Assembly (NCBI GenBank): GCA_030692515.1
Contig: JAUXZS010000020.1
Span: 372,001-436,000, forward strand
Reading direction: 5' to 3'
Origin: Bacteroidota bacterium
GTDB taxonomy: Bacteria > Bacteroidota > Bacteroidia > B-17B0 > Aurantibacillaceae
Length of the DNA: 64,000 bases
Shown: piece by piece, positions 7,552 to 15,831 of the stretch
Numbering within the stretch: the stretch's first letter is position 1
Layout of the letters: every line of letters begins with the position of its first letter
The notes under the pieces: model-generated
Told to the model about the DNA's origin: nothing
Seen by the model: only the letters and a program-made list of their open reading frames with translations
The model's database searches: none
Program-made: the position numbers and the translations under genes

Positions 7552-9108
7552 TTAGCGCTGAACAATTACCTTTTTAGTAATATTTTTTTTAAGATTGGTT
7601 TCGTAAAAAGTAAAATGATAAATACCTATTGGTAAATTGGCAAGGTTTACTTGTCTGTTGCTTGTTACATCATTAATATCTATTAGCTTTTGCCCTAATG
7701 TGTTATAAACAGCTATGTTGTAATTACTACTTGCAGGGAGTGCAATTGTTACAATATCGTTTGTTGGGTTTGGGTAAATGGTTATGTTATCCCAAATTGT
7801 TTCGGGTATTGGCGTTAATGTGGGGGTGGTTGGTGTAATTTTAGCAGTACTATCAATAGTCATTAAATAAAACACGCCTTTGTAATTGGTTTGGGTGCTA
7901 TCTTTAGCTTCACTTACTAAATAGTACATGCCACTTCCAGTTTGTCCTATCTTAATAGTACCCCCATTTGCCATTTTTAATTTAGCCGTAGTGTATTTTA
8001 AAACATCAAATTGGTTAATTATTTTTAAGTTACTGTCAATTATAAAAAATTTACCTGTGTTATAAGGATCTATGCCGTTAGAATAATTATACTTTGAACC
8101 TAGACCTATATAGCCATTGTTTTTTGTTTTTTGCAAATAACCAATATCATTAAACGTATAGCCAGTACCAGGTCCACCAACAGAGTTAAAGCTTAAAGGG
8201 AAAAAAGTTGTATTTATAGTATCCTCATTTTCGTTTACCCTAACATGGTATTGTTTTATTTGATATAAAGGATATGTTTGTTGCGCATAAAAATAATCAT
8301 CAAAACTATAGGTATAGCCATGTTTATCTTTTACTATATTGCTTGGAAAAAAATAATTAAATGGAGGGGTACATCTTTTTAACAGGCAAGTATATGTTAA
8401 TACTGATAAGTTTGTATCTAAAATTAGCAATTGCTTTGTAGGGCCTATAGCATTGCCAGCACCATTAATAAATAACCGTAGATTATTAGCATTATCGAAA
8501 ATTAGCTTTCGGCAAAAATATGAGTTTGAACTATCACTTACCACTTTAAAATTTAGTTGTTGTAAGTTTAAATCTAACACCGTAATATTTATTTTTTCGA
8601 AAGTATTAAAATAGTTATTGTTGTGGCCTACCACGTAAAGTTTATTATGATTTAATACCATTGGGCCAGGGTCGTATAAGGTAGAGTAGGTTATTATTGT
8701 TGAATCAAGTATGTTTAAATCATAATCTAATTTAAACACTACCCCATGCGAAAATTTGAATAAAGGTGGCCTAGGGCCGGAGCGTGAGAATGTAAAAATA
8801 AATTTATTTACTGTGTCAATGCACATATCTGCCGCCTCAATATATCCGCCAGTACCCACAAACTTTGTTTTTTTTATAAAACCTTGGCGATGTGTGTATT
8901 TATAAACGTAATGAATAGAGCCACCTATTGAAATAAAACCAAATAACAAACTATCGTGGTGTACGGGAGGATTATTGTAGCGCACATTCCATGCACCATT
9001 ATTTACTCCATATTGATCAAAAAAATACCACTCTTTTACAGTTTGCGCTTTGTTTATGTTAAACAAAAAACAGACTAAAAAGAGTGGTAGTATTTTTTTA
9101 AATTTCAA
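7552..9108 (-). CDS. T9SS type A sorting domain-containing protein
   Basis: Signal peptide MKFKKILPLFLVCFLFNINKAQ; C-terminus ITIYPNPTNDIVTIALP...YNTLGQKLIDI...LPIGIYHFTFYE...KKVIVQR. Confidence 0.85.
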   Translation of the reverse strand: MKFKKILPLFLVCFLFNINKAQTVKEWYFFDQYGVNNGAWNVRYNNPPVHHDSLLFGFISIGGSIHYVYKYTHRQGFIKKTKFVGTGGYIEAADMCIDTVNKFIFTFSRSGPRPPLFKFSHGVVFKLDYDLNILDSTIITYSTLYDPGPMVLNHNKLYVVGHNNNYFNTFEKINITVLDLNLQQLNFKVVSDSSNSYFCRKLIFDNANNLRLFINGAGNAIGPTKQLLILDTNLSVLTYTCLLKRCTPPFNYFFPSNIVKDKHGYTYSFDDYFYAQQTYPLYQIKQYHVRVNENEDTINTTFFPLSFNSVGGPGTGYTFNDIGYLQKTKNNGYIGLGSKYNYSNGIDPYNTGKFFIIDSNLKIINQFDVLKYTTAKLKMANGGTIKIGQTGSGMYYLVSEAKDSTQTNYKGVFYLMTIDSTAKITPTTPTLTPIPETIWDNITIYPNPTNDIVTIALPASSNYNIAVYNTLGQKLIDINDVTSNRQVNLANLPIGIYHFTFYETNLKKNITKKVIVQR

Positions 9109-9117
9109 TTAGATAAT

Positions 9118-12100
9118 TTAGTTATTTAAAATTAATGATTTTTTTACAAATTCGCCAGTTTTTGTATTAGTAAGATTAACAATATAGCTGCCTTTTGGTA
9201 ACTGGCTTAAATCAATTTCTTTACTATATACAAACTCACCTTTTGCCACTTCTACGCCTAATACGTTTGTAACGCTAAACTGGGTTAAATTAGTGTGTGC
9301 CACAGCTAAATTTATTTTTCCGGAGCTTGGGTTAGGATAAATTGTAGCGCTGTTTAGTGTATTTGCTACAATTGAATTTATATTACGGCTATTTGATTGC
9401 GCTAACGTTACCACCGCACTACTATCTCCCCAATTAAAATCCATGTTAAAATCTGCATTTAAAATGGCACGAGCGTTATAAACTGCAGGGCCAGCTTCTA
9501 AGGGATGTAATTTGGCAATATCAATTAAAGTTGTTTTTTCGGCGCTGCTGGCTAAACGGAAATTTTGCGTTTTTTTTGCTGCAATAATATTATAAACAGT
9601 AGCTAAATTATTTTCGTATACATTGCCAGTACTCGTGTTTTGTAATAAAACCGCAGCCATACTATAATTTTTAGCAGTTAAATGTTCGTTAACAGTTACT
9701 AGGTTTACCAAGCGTTGATTGTCTGTTGCCGATAGAGATTGTATGGTTAAATTTTTATTATTGCATTTTGCTGTAAACTTATCGTGCCACGCTTTATAAT
9801 TAGCCAATAATGTTGCATTGGCAACCGACATTTTCATTGCCATATTTTCAGTTTCATTTTGCTCATTACCATTATTGCCACCAGCCATTCTGCTGCTGGT
9901 GCCGCACACATAATTATTAGGTGTAGCATTGGCATCAGCTATAATGTTTCCTGTAACACCCGTATACGTTATTTGATTGGTGTTAGGTGTAACCCATTGG
10001 TTTAGCGATGGAGAACTGTAGTAACATTCCATATCATATCCTGGTTGTAAACCACCAACAAATGTATTTTTGCGGTTATAAACATTTACAATACCATGAA
10101 CATCTCCCGTATTACGTAACCACTCCCATCCAAGTTGAATGCCGATTACGCAATTACTTAAGGTATTACACATAACATTAGCATTTGTCATATTCAAGCG
10201 CTGTTCTATCCCTCTACCAGCACTAATATTATTGCTCCAAACAAACATCATTGGCGAGTCGCTTACATCAATACCAATGTTTTGCCAATCTGCACTATTA
10301 CTGCTATTTACAGTGTTTGTTTTTATTTTTGTTTGTGGGCTATTGTAATTACGAATGCCAGTAGCTCCAGCATTAATATTGCTGCTATAATTAATAGTGT
10401 TAAACTCTATATTCGCAAAATTATTAGTTAAATCACTAGACAAGAGTGGATTTAAGGCATTGTAATAGGGTGTTCCCTGAGTAGGGTCAATATTCCCTTT
10501 TATATTTTGTAAAGTAATGGGCATTGCCAATTGATTAATACTATTATTAGCAATACTAAATTTACCAAATGTTTGGTACGCACTTGTTAAGTTAGTTTGG
10601 TTTAAATAAATACCACCGGCCCATGATGCATTTTGCATGGTATTGTAGTTAATTTGTATGTTAGTATTTATATCCTCATTATCTAAACAATAAACCGTAT
10701 TCCAATTACAACCATTAAAGCTATTAGCGTCTGCAATATTACCAGCGTTTGAACCCGATGTATTATCACCACCAACTAATAATTTTTTTCCCCAATTGTA
10801 GTTCCAATTAATAGAGTTAGCTAAACAATTATTTAATGTACTTTTTTGCACGGTTAAGTTATTCCCAAAATAACAATCAATATCTCGGTAATTAGCATAA
10901 AAATAATTGCTTTGTACATTAATGTTTTGAATGCTAAAATTTGCATTACTTCTAATACCCGTTCCCTTTATATTTTGATAGGTATTAAAATAAGAATTAG
11001 CAGAACTAGAAATACAATCAACCCCTAGTTGTCCTCCATAAAATGTATTAGGGCTGCCGCTTATTAAAGCAATGTTTTGTAAAGTGGTATTTTGAATTTC
11101 AATACCTGTAATACCGTATTTACTTGAATAGCCATTATTACTTCCATAAGCTTGATCACGTAATGGATTAAGTTGCTGAAACGAAGAACTAGAAAACTCA
11201 TTACTTGTATTTCCATTTATAATTACTACAGATTTTTCGTTATCATACATGTTAGTATTTGTAATAACTTTAATAATCGAATTATTTTTATTAGAAAAAA
11301 TGCCTTTAATTGCATCGCTTAATCGGGTTGCCGGTTGACCCTTACCAGCAATTCTTTGTAGAGTTAAAAATGTTGATGAGGCAGAATTATTATCATTAAC
11401 TACAATACCATTCCACATTAAACCACAAGGGTGTGCATGTAAATAAGAACCTGAAACAGAGAGATTAGAACCACCATTCATTTTTATTGTGGTGTTTGTG
11501 TGTTGTTGAAATTCCATCCCCCTTATATCTAAAACAACAGGTGAGGTAATAGTTAAATCACCACCAAATCTCACTAATGGAAAAGATGTAAGAGAACCTA
11601 AATAAGAATTTTGCTGTAGCCCAAAGAAAGGATTTGATGTAGGCAACCAAGTACCTCCAGTCGAAGCAGTATAATTATTAACATCAATATTAATGTTCGG
11701 ATTTAAGTCATAATTTTCCCCATCTATTTGGTCTGGCATTAATATGAAATTAAAAGAAGAGCCATTAGGTAATGCGTTAGATACAGATAATAAAGAAGTA
11801 AATAAGTTTGAAGTTGTATTTATAGACCGAATTGCGGTAGTTGATGCGCAAATTATTTCGTTTCCATTATAACTTTTTTCAAGCATAGAATTTGTATACG
11901 CGGACGAACTCCCAATTAATGTTACTGGGGAGGTAGATGGTTGAGTTAAATCTTTATAAATAACACCAGTGTTTCTGTTAGCAACGTATAGAAAATTTCC
12001 AGTCTTATCAAACTCTAACCCTTTAAACTGATTTGCACCAGAGGTATTATATCCTGAATTAAACGAATACAAAGTAGTTGATATTGGTAAACCAGTACTT

Positions 12101-12834
12101 GGGTTTAGAAATAGCATGTTAACATCATTACCTACTGCTCCTCCAAGAAAAGTACCTTCAGTCCATGCTAACTTATCCCCAGCATCAGAAATTTCTAATT
12201 CGCCTGTTTCTGTTTTATCATTGCTATTACTTGTAAAAATTGTTGTGCCAACACTTACAGAATTAGTAACATCATATTTACGTATACCGGAACCAAAAGC
12301 AGTATATAAAAAACGTGTATTGCCAACTTTTTTAGAGAGAGCTAAATTTTGAATCCCCGCAATTAGCTGATCAACTAGTACAGAAGGCCCTGCGCTTCCA
12401 TTTCCATTGTTGGCTTGCATATCTATTATTTTATATCTCAATTCATCAGGTGAACCGCAACATTTACCCTCAAGATAAAATACAAAATAATTTGCTATAC
12501 ATGGTGAATTATCGCTTGAAGGTGCAATAACATATGAGATTGATATCCCTAAGGGACCTGGAGCCAAAACAGTTATGAAAGCTCCAAATTTATTATAAAC
12601 ATTGTTGTTGGCAATGTAAAACAATAATTTCCCCTCAGAATCGTACATACTATTTATTCCGATATTATTATGCGGTGTTGATGTTGAATAAGGTGCGTTA
12701 AGAACTGGTGTAGTTGTTCTTAAATCTAACAAATTGTTCCCAATGTGCCATCCCTTTAATTGGTTTTGCGCAGTCAACACTATGGATAAAGTTAGCCCGC
12801 AGGTTAAAAATAGTTTTTTGATGTTTGTTTTCAT
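9118..12834 (-). CDS. Large T9SS type A cargo protein with propeller-like N-terminus and probable right-handed beta-helix region
   Basis: Signal peptide; N/T/S-rich repeated strand pattern; C-terminal ATIYPNPSSGKINLAVAH...LPKGSYIVNLTNTKTGEFVKKSLILNN. Confidence 0.85.
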   Translation of the reverse strand: MKTNIKKLFLTCGLTLSIVLTAQNQLKGWHIGNNLLDLRTTTPVLNAPYSTSTPHNNIGINSMYDSEGKLLFYIANNNVYNKFGAFITVLAPGPLGISISYVIAPSSDNSPCIANYFVFYLEGKCCGSPDELRYKIIDMQANNGNGSAGPSVLVDQLIAGIQNLALSKKVGNTRFLYTAFGSGIRKYDVTNSVSVGTTIFTSNSNDKTETGELEISDAGDKLAWTEGTFLGGAVGNDVNMLFLNPSTGLPISTTLYSFNSGYNTSGANQFKGLEFDKTGNFLYVANRNTGVIYKDLTQPSTSPVTLIGSSSAYTNSMLEKSYNGNEIICASTTAIRSINTTSNLFTSLLSVSNALPNGSSFNFILMPDQIDGENYDLNPNINIDVNNYTASTGGTWLPTSNPFFGLQQNSYLGSLTSFPLVRFGGDLTITSPVVLDIRGMEFQQHTNTTIKMNGGSNLSVSGSYLHAHPCGLMWNGIVVNDNNSASSTFLTLQRIAGKGQPATRLSDAIKGIFSNKNNSIIKVITNTNMYDNEKSVVIINGNTSNEFSSSSFQQLNPLRDQAYGSNNGYSSKYGITGIEIQNTTLQNIALISGSPNTFYGGQLGVDCISSSANSYFNTYQNIKGTGIRSNANFSIQNINVQSNYFYANYRDIDCYFGNNLTVQKSTLNNCLANSINWNYNWGKKLLVGGDNTSGSNAGNIADANSFNGCNWNTVYCLDNEDINTNIQINYNTMQNASWAGGIYLNQTNLTSAYQTFGKFSIANNSINQLAMPITLQNIKGNIDPTQGTPYYNALNPLLSSDLTNNFANIEFNTINYSSNINAGATGIRNYNSPQTKIKTNTVNSSNSADWQNIGIDVSDSPMMFVWSNNISAGRGIEQRLNMTNANVMCNTLSNCVIGIQLGWEWLRNTGDVHGIVNVYNRKNTFVGGLQPGYDMECYYSSPSLNQWVTPNTNQITYTGVTGNIIADANATPNNYVCGTSSRMAGGNNGNEQNETENMAMKMSVANATLLANYKAWHDKFTAKCNNKNLTIQSLSATDNQRLVNLVTVNEHLTAKNYSMAAVLLQNTSTGNVYENNLATVYNIIAAKKTQNFRLASSAEKTTLIDIAKLHPLEAGPAVYNARAILNADFNMDFNWGDSSAVVTLAQSNSRNINSIVANTLNSATIYPNPSSGKINLAVAHTNLTQFSVTNVLGVEVAKGEFVYSKEIDLSQLPKGSYIVNLTNTKTGEFVKKSLILNN

Positions 12835-12962
12835 ATTTTTTATTTTAGTTATTATTTAATTTACATATGATTCTCATTTCTCTAAATACTCTTGTTTCGA
12901 TCAAGATTTTGCTGGTTTTTGCATTTACCCACCCCTCCTCTTAGTTTATTCCAAATCAGAAT

Positions 12963-13124
12963 TTACTGATATGGTTTTGAAGCCTTAGAGGGTGTCTTTC
13001 TCTTAGTTAAGTTGTTATTACTTTGTAGTATAACAAATTCTATTTCAGAAAACGAAACAGTTAACTCCTGAGCAAGCAAAAACATAATTAAAAACTTAGT
13101 GCTACTATCGCTTAACTCTCCCAT
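12963..13124 (-). CDS. Possible small ORF (53 aa), hypothetical
   Basis: ATG..TAA encoding MGELSDSSTKFLIMFLLAQELTVSFSEIEFVILQSNNNLTKRKTPSKASKPYQ; below the length cut-off of the ORF track. Confidence 0.3.
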   Translation of the reverse strand: MGELSDSSTKFLIMFLLAQELTVSFSEIEFVILQSNNNLTKRKTPSKASKPYQ

Positions 13125-13485
13125 TTTTATAATTAAACTTTGCTAAAACATATTGCCCTTGCAACGATTCCTCAATAGCTCCCAGCTATAAAAAGCTACA
13201 GAGAAACCATGGCAAAATGGGCAGTTAATTTTCAAATGTAAATGAATTATTATAATTATATATAATTATAATGTTAAATATTAGTTATTGTTAATATCTA
13301 ATATAAAAGGCATTTTTTTTCGGGGATTTATTAAGAAAACTAGTGATTTATTATAAATTATAATAATAAACAATGTTTAAGTAGGAGGGTGACCAAATGT
13401 TTTTTTACAGAAAAGCCAATAAATACTATTTCTTAATAATAAAGTGGTAATACAAAAAAGAAGAAATGTAAAATTGTAGAAAATG

Positions 13486-13758
13486 CTATTTAGATTTTTT
13501 TTGAAGAAGGGTAATTAAATCTAATTTTTCTAAACTTAAATTTGCAACAAGTTGTCTTAGCCTAAAATTTTCTTCTTCTAACTCCTTCGTCTTATTGCTT
13601 GGTACAGGATTATTTGCTGCTTGAAATTTCTTTTTCCAATTATAAACTGTAGCTAATGTAACACCCATTTTTTTACAAGTATCCTCAATAGAAGTCCCTT
13701 TCTCTATCTTGCTTAAAGCCACTTCAATTTCTTGATCTGTAAATTTACTTTTTCTCAT
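13486..13758 (-). CDS. Orphan IS3/IS911 OrfA-like helix-turn-helix protein
   Basis: FTDQEIEVALSKIEKGTSIEDTCKKMGVTLATVYNWKKKFQ followed by a leucine-rich coiled coil; no OrfB (DDE) in the window. Confidence 0.7.
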   Translation of the reverse strand: MRKSKFTDQEIEVALSKIEKGTSIEDTCKKMGVTLATVYNWKKKFQAANNPVPSNKTKELEEENFRLRQLVANLSLEKLDLITLLQKKSK

Positions 13759-13866
13759 TTTAAACTATTTTAAACTTTACTAAAAAAAATTGCGTTAAAG
13801 CAATCAATAAATAACTTTTCAATCAACCATTTTTAAGAAACTATAAATTATAATTATAAAATAGCT

Positions 13867-14226
13867 TTAAGAGTAAAAGGTATTTAAATAAATTATAGTA
13901 GCATGGTTTTCAACTAACGTGTTCTTAATACTATTAACTTCCGAAAATAATTCAGAATATTTTGCCTTTAATTCAACATTTTCGGCATAAACAGTATGAT
14001 AATTAATTACTTCATTATGCATTTTAATATGCAACTTACTCCAATCATATATGCTTAACATACTTGTTCCTGTTGCGTTACAGTATTTATCTAGCAGATC
14101 AGAAACCTTAGGGTAATTATCAGAAACATTTGTAGCATTGTAAAAATCATCAATGCATACAGCCTCCTTTACAATTAACTCCCAATCTCCAATAGCCTTC
14201 TTGTCTTTTTTTAATTTTACTTTCAT
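13867..14226 (-). CDS. Hypothetical protein
   Basis: 119-aa ORF in a plausible coding context; no family recognised. Confidence 0.5.
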   Translation of the reverse strand: MKVKLKKDKKAIGDWELIVKEAVCIDDFYNATNVSDNYPKVSDLLDKYCNATGTSMLSIYDWSKLHIKMHNEVINYHTVYAENVELKAKYSELFSEVNSIKNTLVENHATIIYLNTFYS

Positions 14227-14383
14227 AAACTAATCACCATTAAAAAACAATTACTCTATCAAAAATAATAATAATAATTTAATTTTAAAAATTAGATAAA
14301 ATAAGTAATTTAGATGGAGATAAGCACAATAACATCTTTTACAAATTTCATGTGCAATTTAAATTAACACCCTGGTTTATTAA

Positions 14384-14839
14384 ATGAAAAAAGAAACTAT
14401 AAGTATTTTATACGTTGATGATGAGCCCAATAACTTAAATTCATTTAGGGCAAATTTCAGGAAAAATTACACTGTTTATACTGCTGAATCTGCTGATGAA
14501 GGCCTGGCAATATTAAGAACTACCCCCATACAAATAATTATCACAGACCAAAGGATGCCAGTAATTACAGGTGTTGAATTTTTAGAAATGGTTATTAAAG
14601 AGTTTCCTGAACCTATTAGACTGTTGCTTACTGGCTACTCGGATATTAACATAATAATTGATGCTATAAATAAAGGATTGGTGCATATGTATATGATGAA
14701 ACCCTTTAATGAATTAGAAATAACAGTAACTATAAACAATGCCTTTGAAGTTTATTTATTACGCGCAAAAAACAAAGTGCTCTCGCAACAACTTTTAAGT
14801 GTAACAGAAGAGTTAACTACTATTTTAAATAAAAAGTAA
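14384..14839 (+). CDS. Single-domain response regulator (receiver)
   Basis: ILYVDDEPNNL, IIITDQRMPVITGVEFL, LLTGYSD, YMMKPF receiver motifs. Confidence 0.9.
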   Translation: MKKETISILYVDDEPNNLNSFRANFRKNYTVYTAESADEGLAILRTTPIQIIITDQRMPVITGVEFLEMVIKEFPEPIRLLLTGYSDINIIIDAINKGLVHMYMMKPFNELEITVTINNAFEVYLLRAKNKVLSQQLLSVTEELTTILNKK

Positions 14840-14891
14840 TTTTGTTAGATGAATGATTTTCTTCTTTTGTCCTCCTCTTGAGTAGGTGCCT

Positions 14892-14940
14892 TATTGCGAT
14901 AACTCCTATGTTTGACATTGCTTCCTTCGTCGCAATGACG
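14892..14940. repeat. Dispersed palindromic repeat, family A copy 3 (truncated)
   Basis: ATTGCTTCCTTCGTCGCAATGACGAGTTAA matches the 3' half of copies 1 and 4. Confidence 0.75.
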
Positions 14941-15061
14941 AGTTAATAAGTTGGAGGTTGAATCTGTAGAATCGTATTTAAGTTTCTAAAGTAATCCATT
15001 TAACCTTCCCCTTTCTTTTGTCTTGACGCAAAATTTTAAAAGGCCATTATGCTTTGGGTGC

Positions 15062-15705
15062 TCCGCTTAAGTGCACGCAGTTTGTCCTCCTCTTGAGGAG
15101 GTGCCCAAAGGGCGGAGGAAGATGAAATTATTCTTTCTTTTCTTAGTATTCAGTTATGATAAATTTCTCGCCTCAACTTTTTCTTGACAAAAAGTTGAAT
15201 AAAAGTCAAGGCTTAAAAAAAATTCTTTGATTTTATTGTTTTACTCACACACTTTCTGGCTCATCGCTAAAAATGTTTGCCAAACATTTTCTTAACGCTC
15301 CGCCCTCTTTCGCCCTGAATGTGACTTCTTTGGAATTATAAACTAGTCAGGGCTCATTGAAATTTTAAACTGGGATTATGCAAAAATGTATTAGCTTAAT
15401 TACATTTTAAAATTACCACTGACTGAAAAACCAAGCCAAAAAATCTTACAGAATTTTTTTAATGCCACTAAACTGTATTTGCTTCGCGTTAGCAAACACA
15501 GCTTGTCCTCCTCTTGAGGAGGTGCCTGAAAGGCGGAGGAGGAATTGTATACTTCCATCATTAATCAAAACATTCAGCGTTATTGCGAGGAGTTTTGCGT
15601 TTAAGCAAAATGCTGACGAAGCAATCTCATCTATTGTTTGAGGCCCGATAGTTATCGGGTATTTCCTTCGTCGCAATGACGAGTTAACAAACTGGTCGCT
15701 ATCAA
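15062..15705. repeat. Composite dispersed repeat, copy 2
   Basis: Near-identical to 3118-3689, with extra sequence around 15244-15310 (CTCACACACTTTCTGGCTCATCGC...). Confidence 0.9.
15578..15681. repeat. Dispersed palindromic repeat, family A copy 4
   Basis: CGTTATTGCGAGGAGTTTTGCG...CTTCGTCGCAATGACG with CCCGATAGTTATCGGG inside. Confidence 0.85.
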
Positions 15706-15831
15706 GCCAGTAATAAATATAATGCTCTTATAATACCCACAATTTGTAAAAAATTAACGTAAAAAGTCCTAACTATTTATTTTATTTGCACCTTAAACTA
15801 AAGCCTTAAAATTGTATCAAATACTTAAAAA

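Noticed and set aside
13486-13758. Complete insertion sequence
   Set aside because: Only an OrfA-like HTH is present; no OrfB, no terminal inverted repeats or target duplication seen.
15446-15676. 76-aa minus-strand ORF
   Set aside because: Entirely inside the second composite repeat and family A palindrome; not a credible protein.
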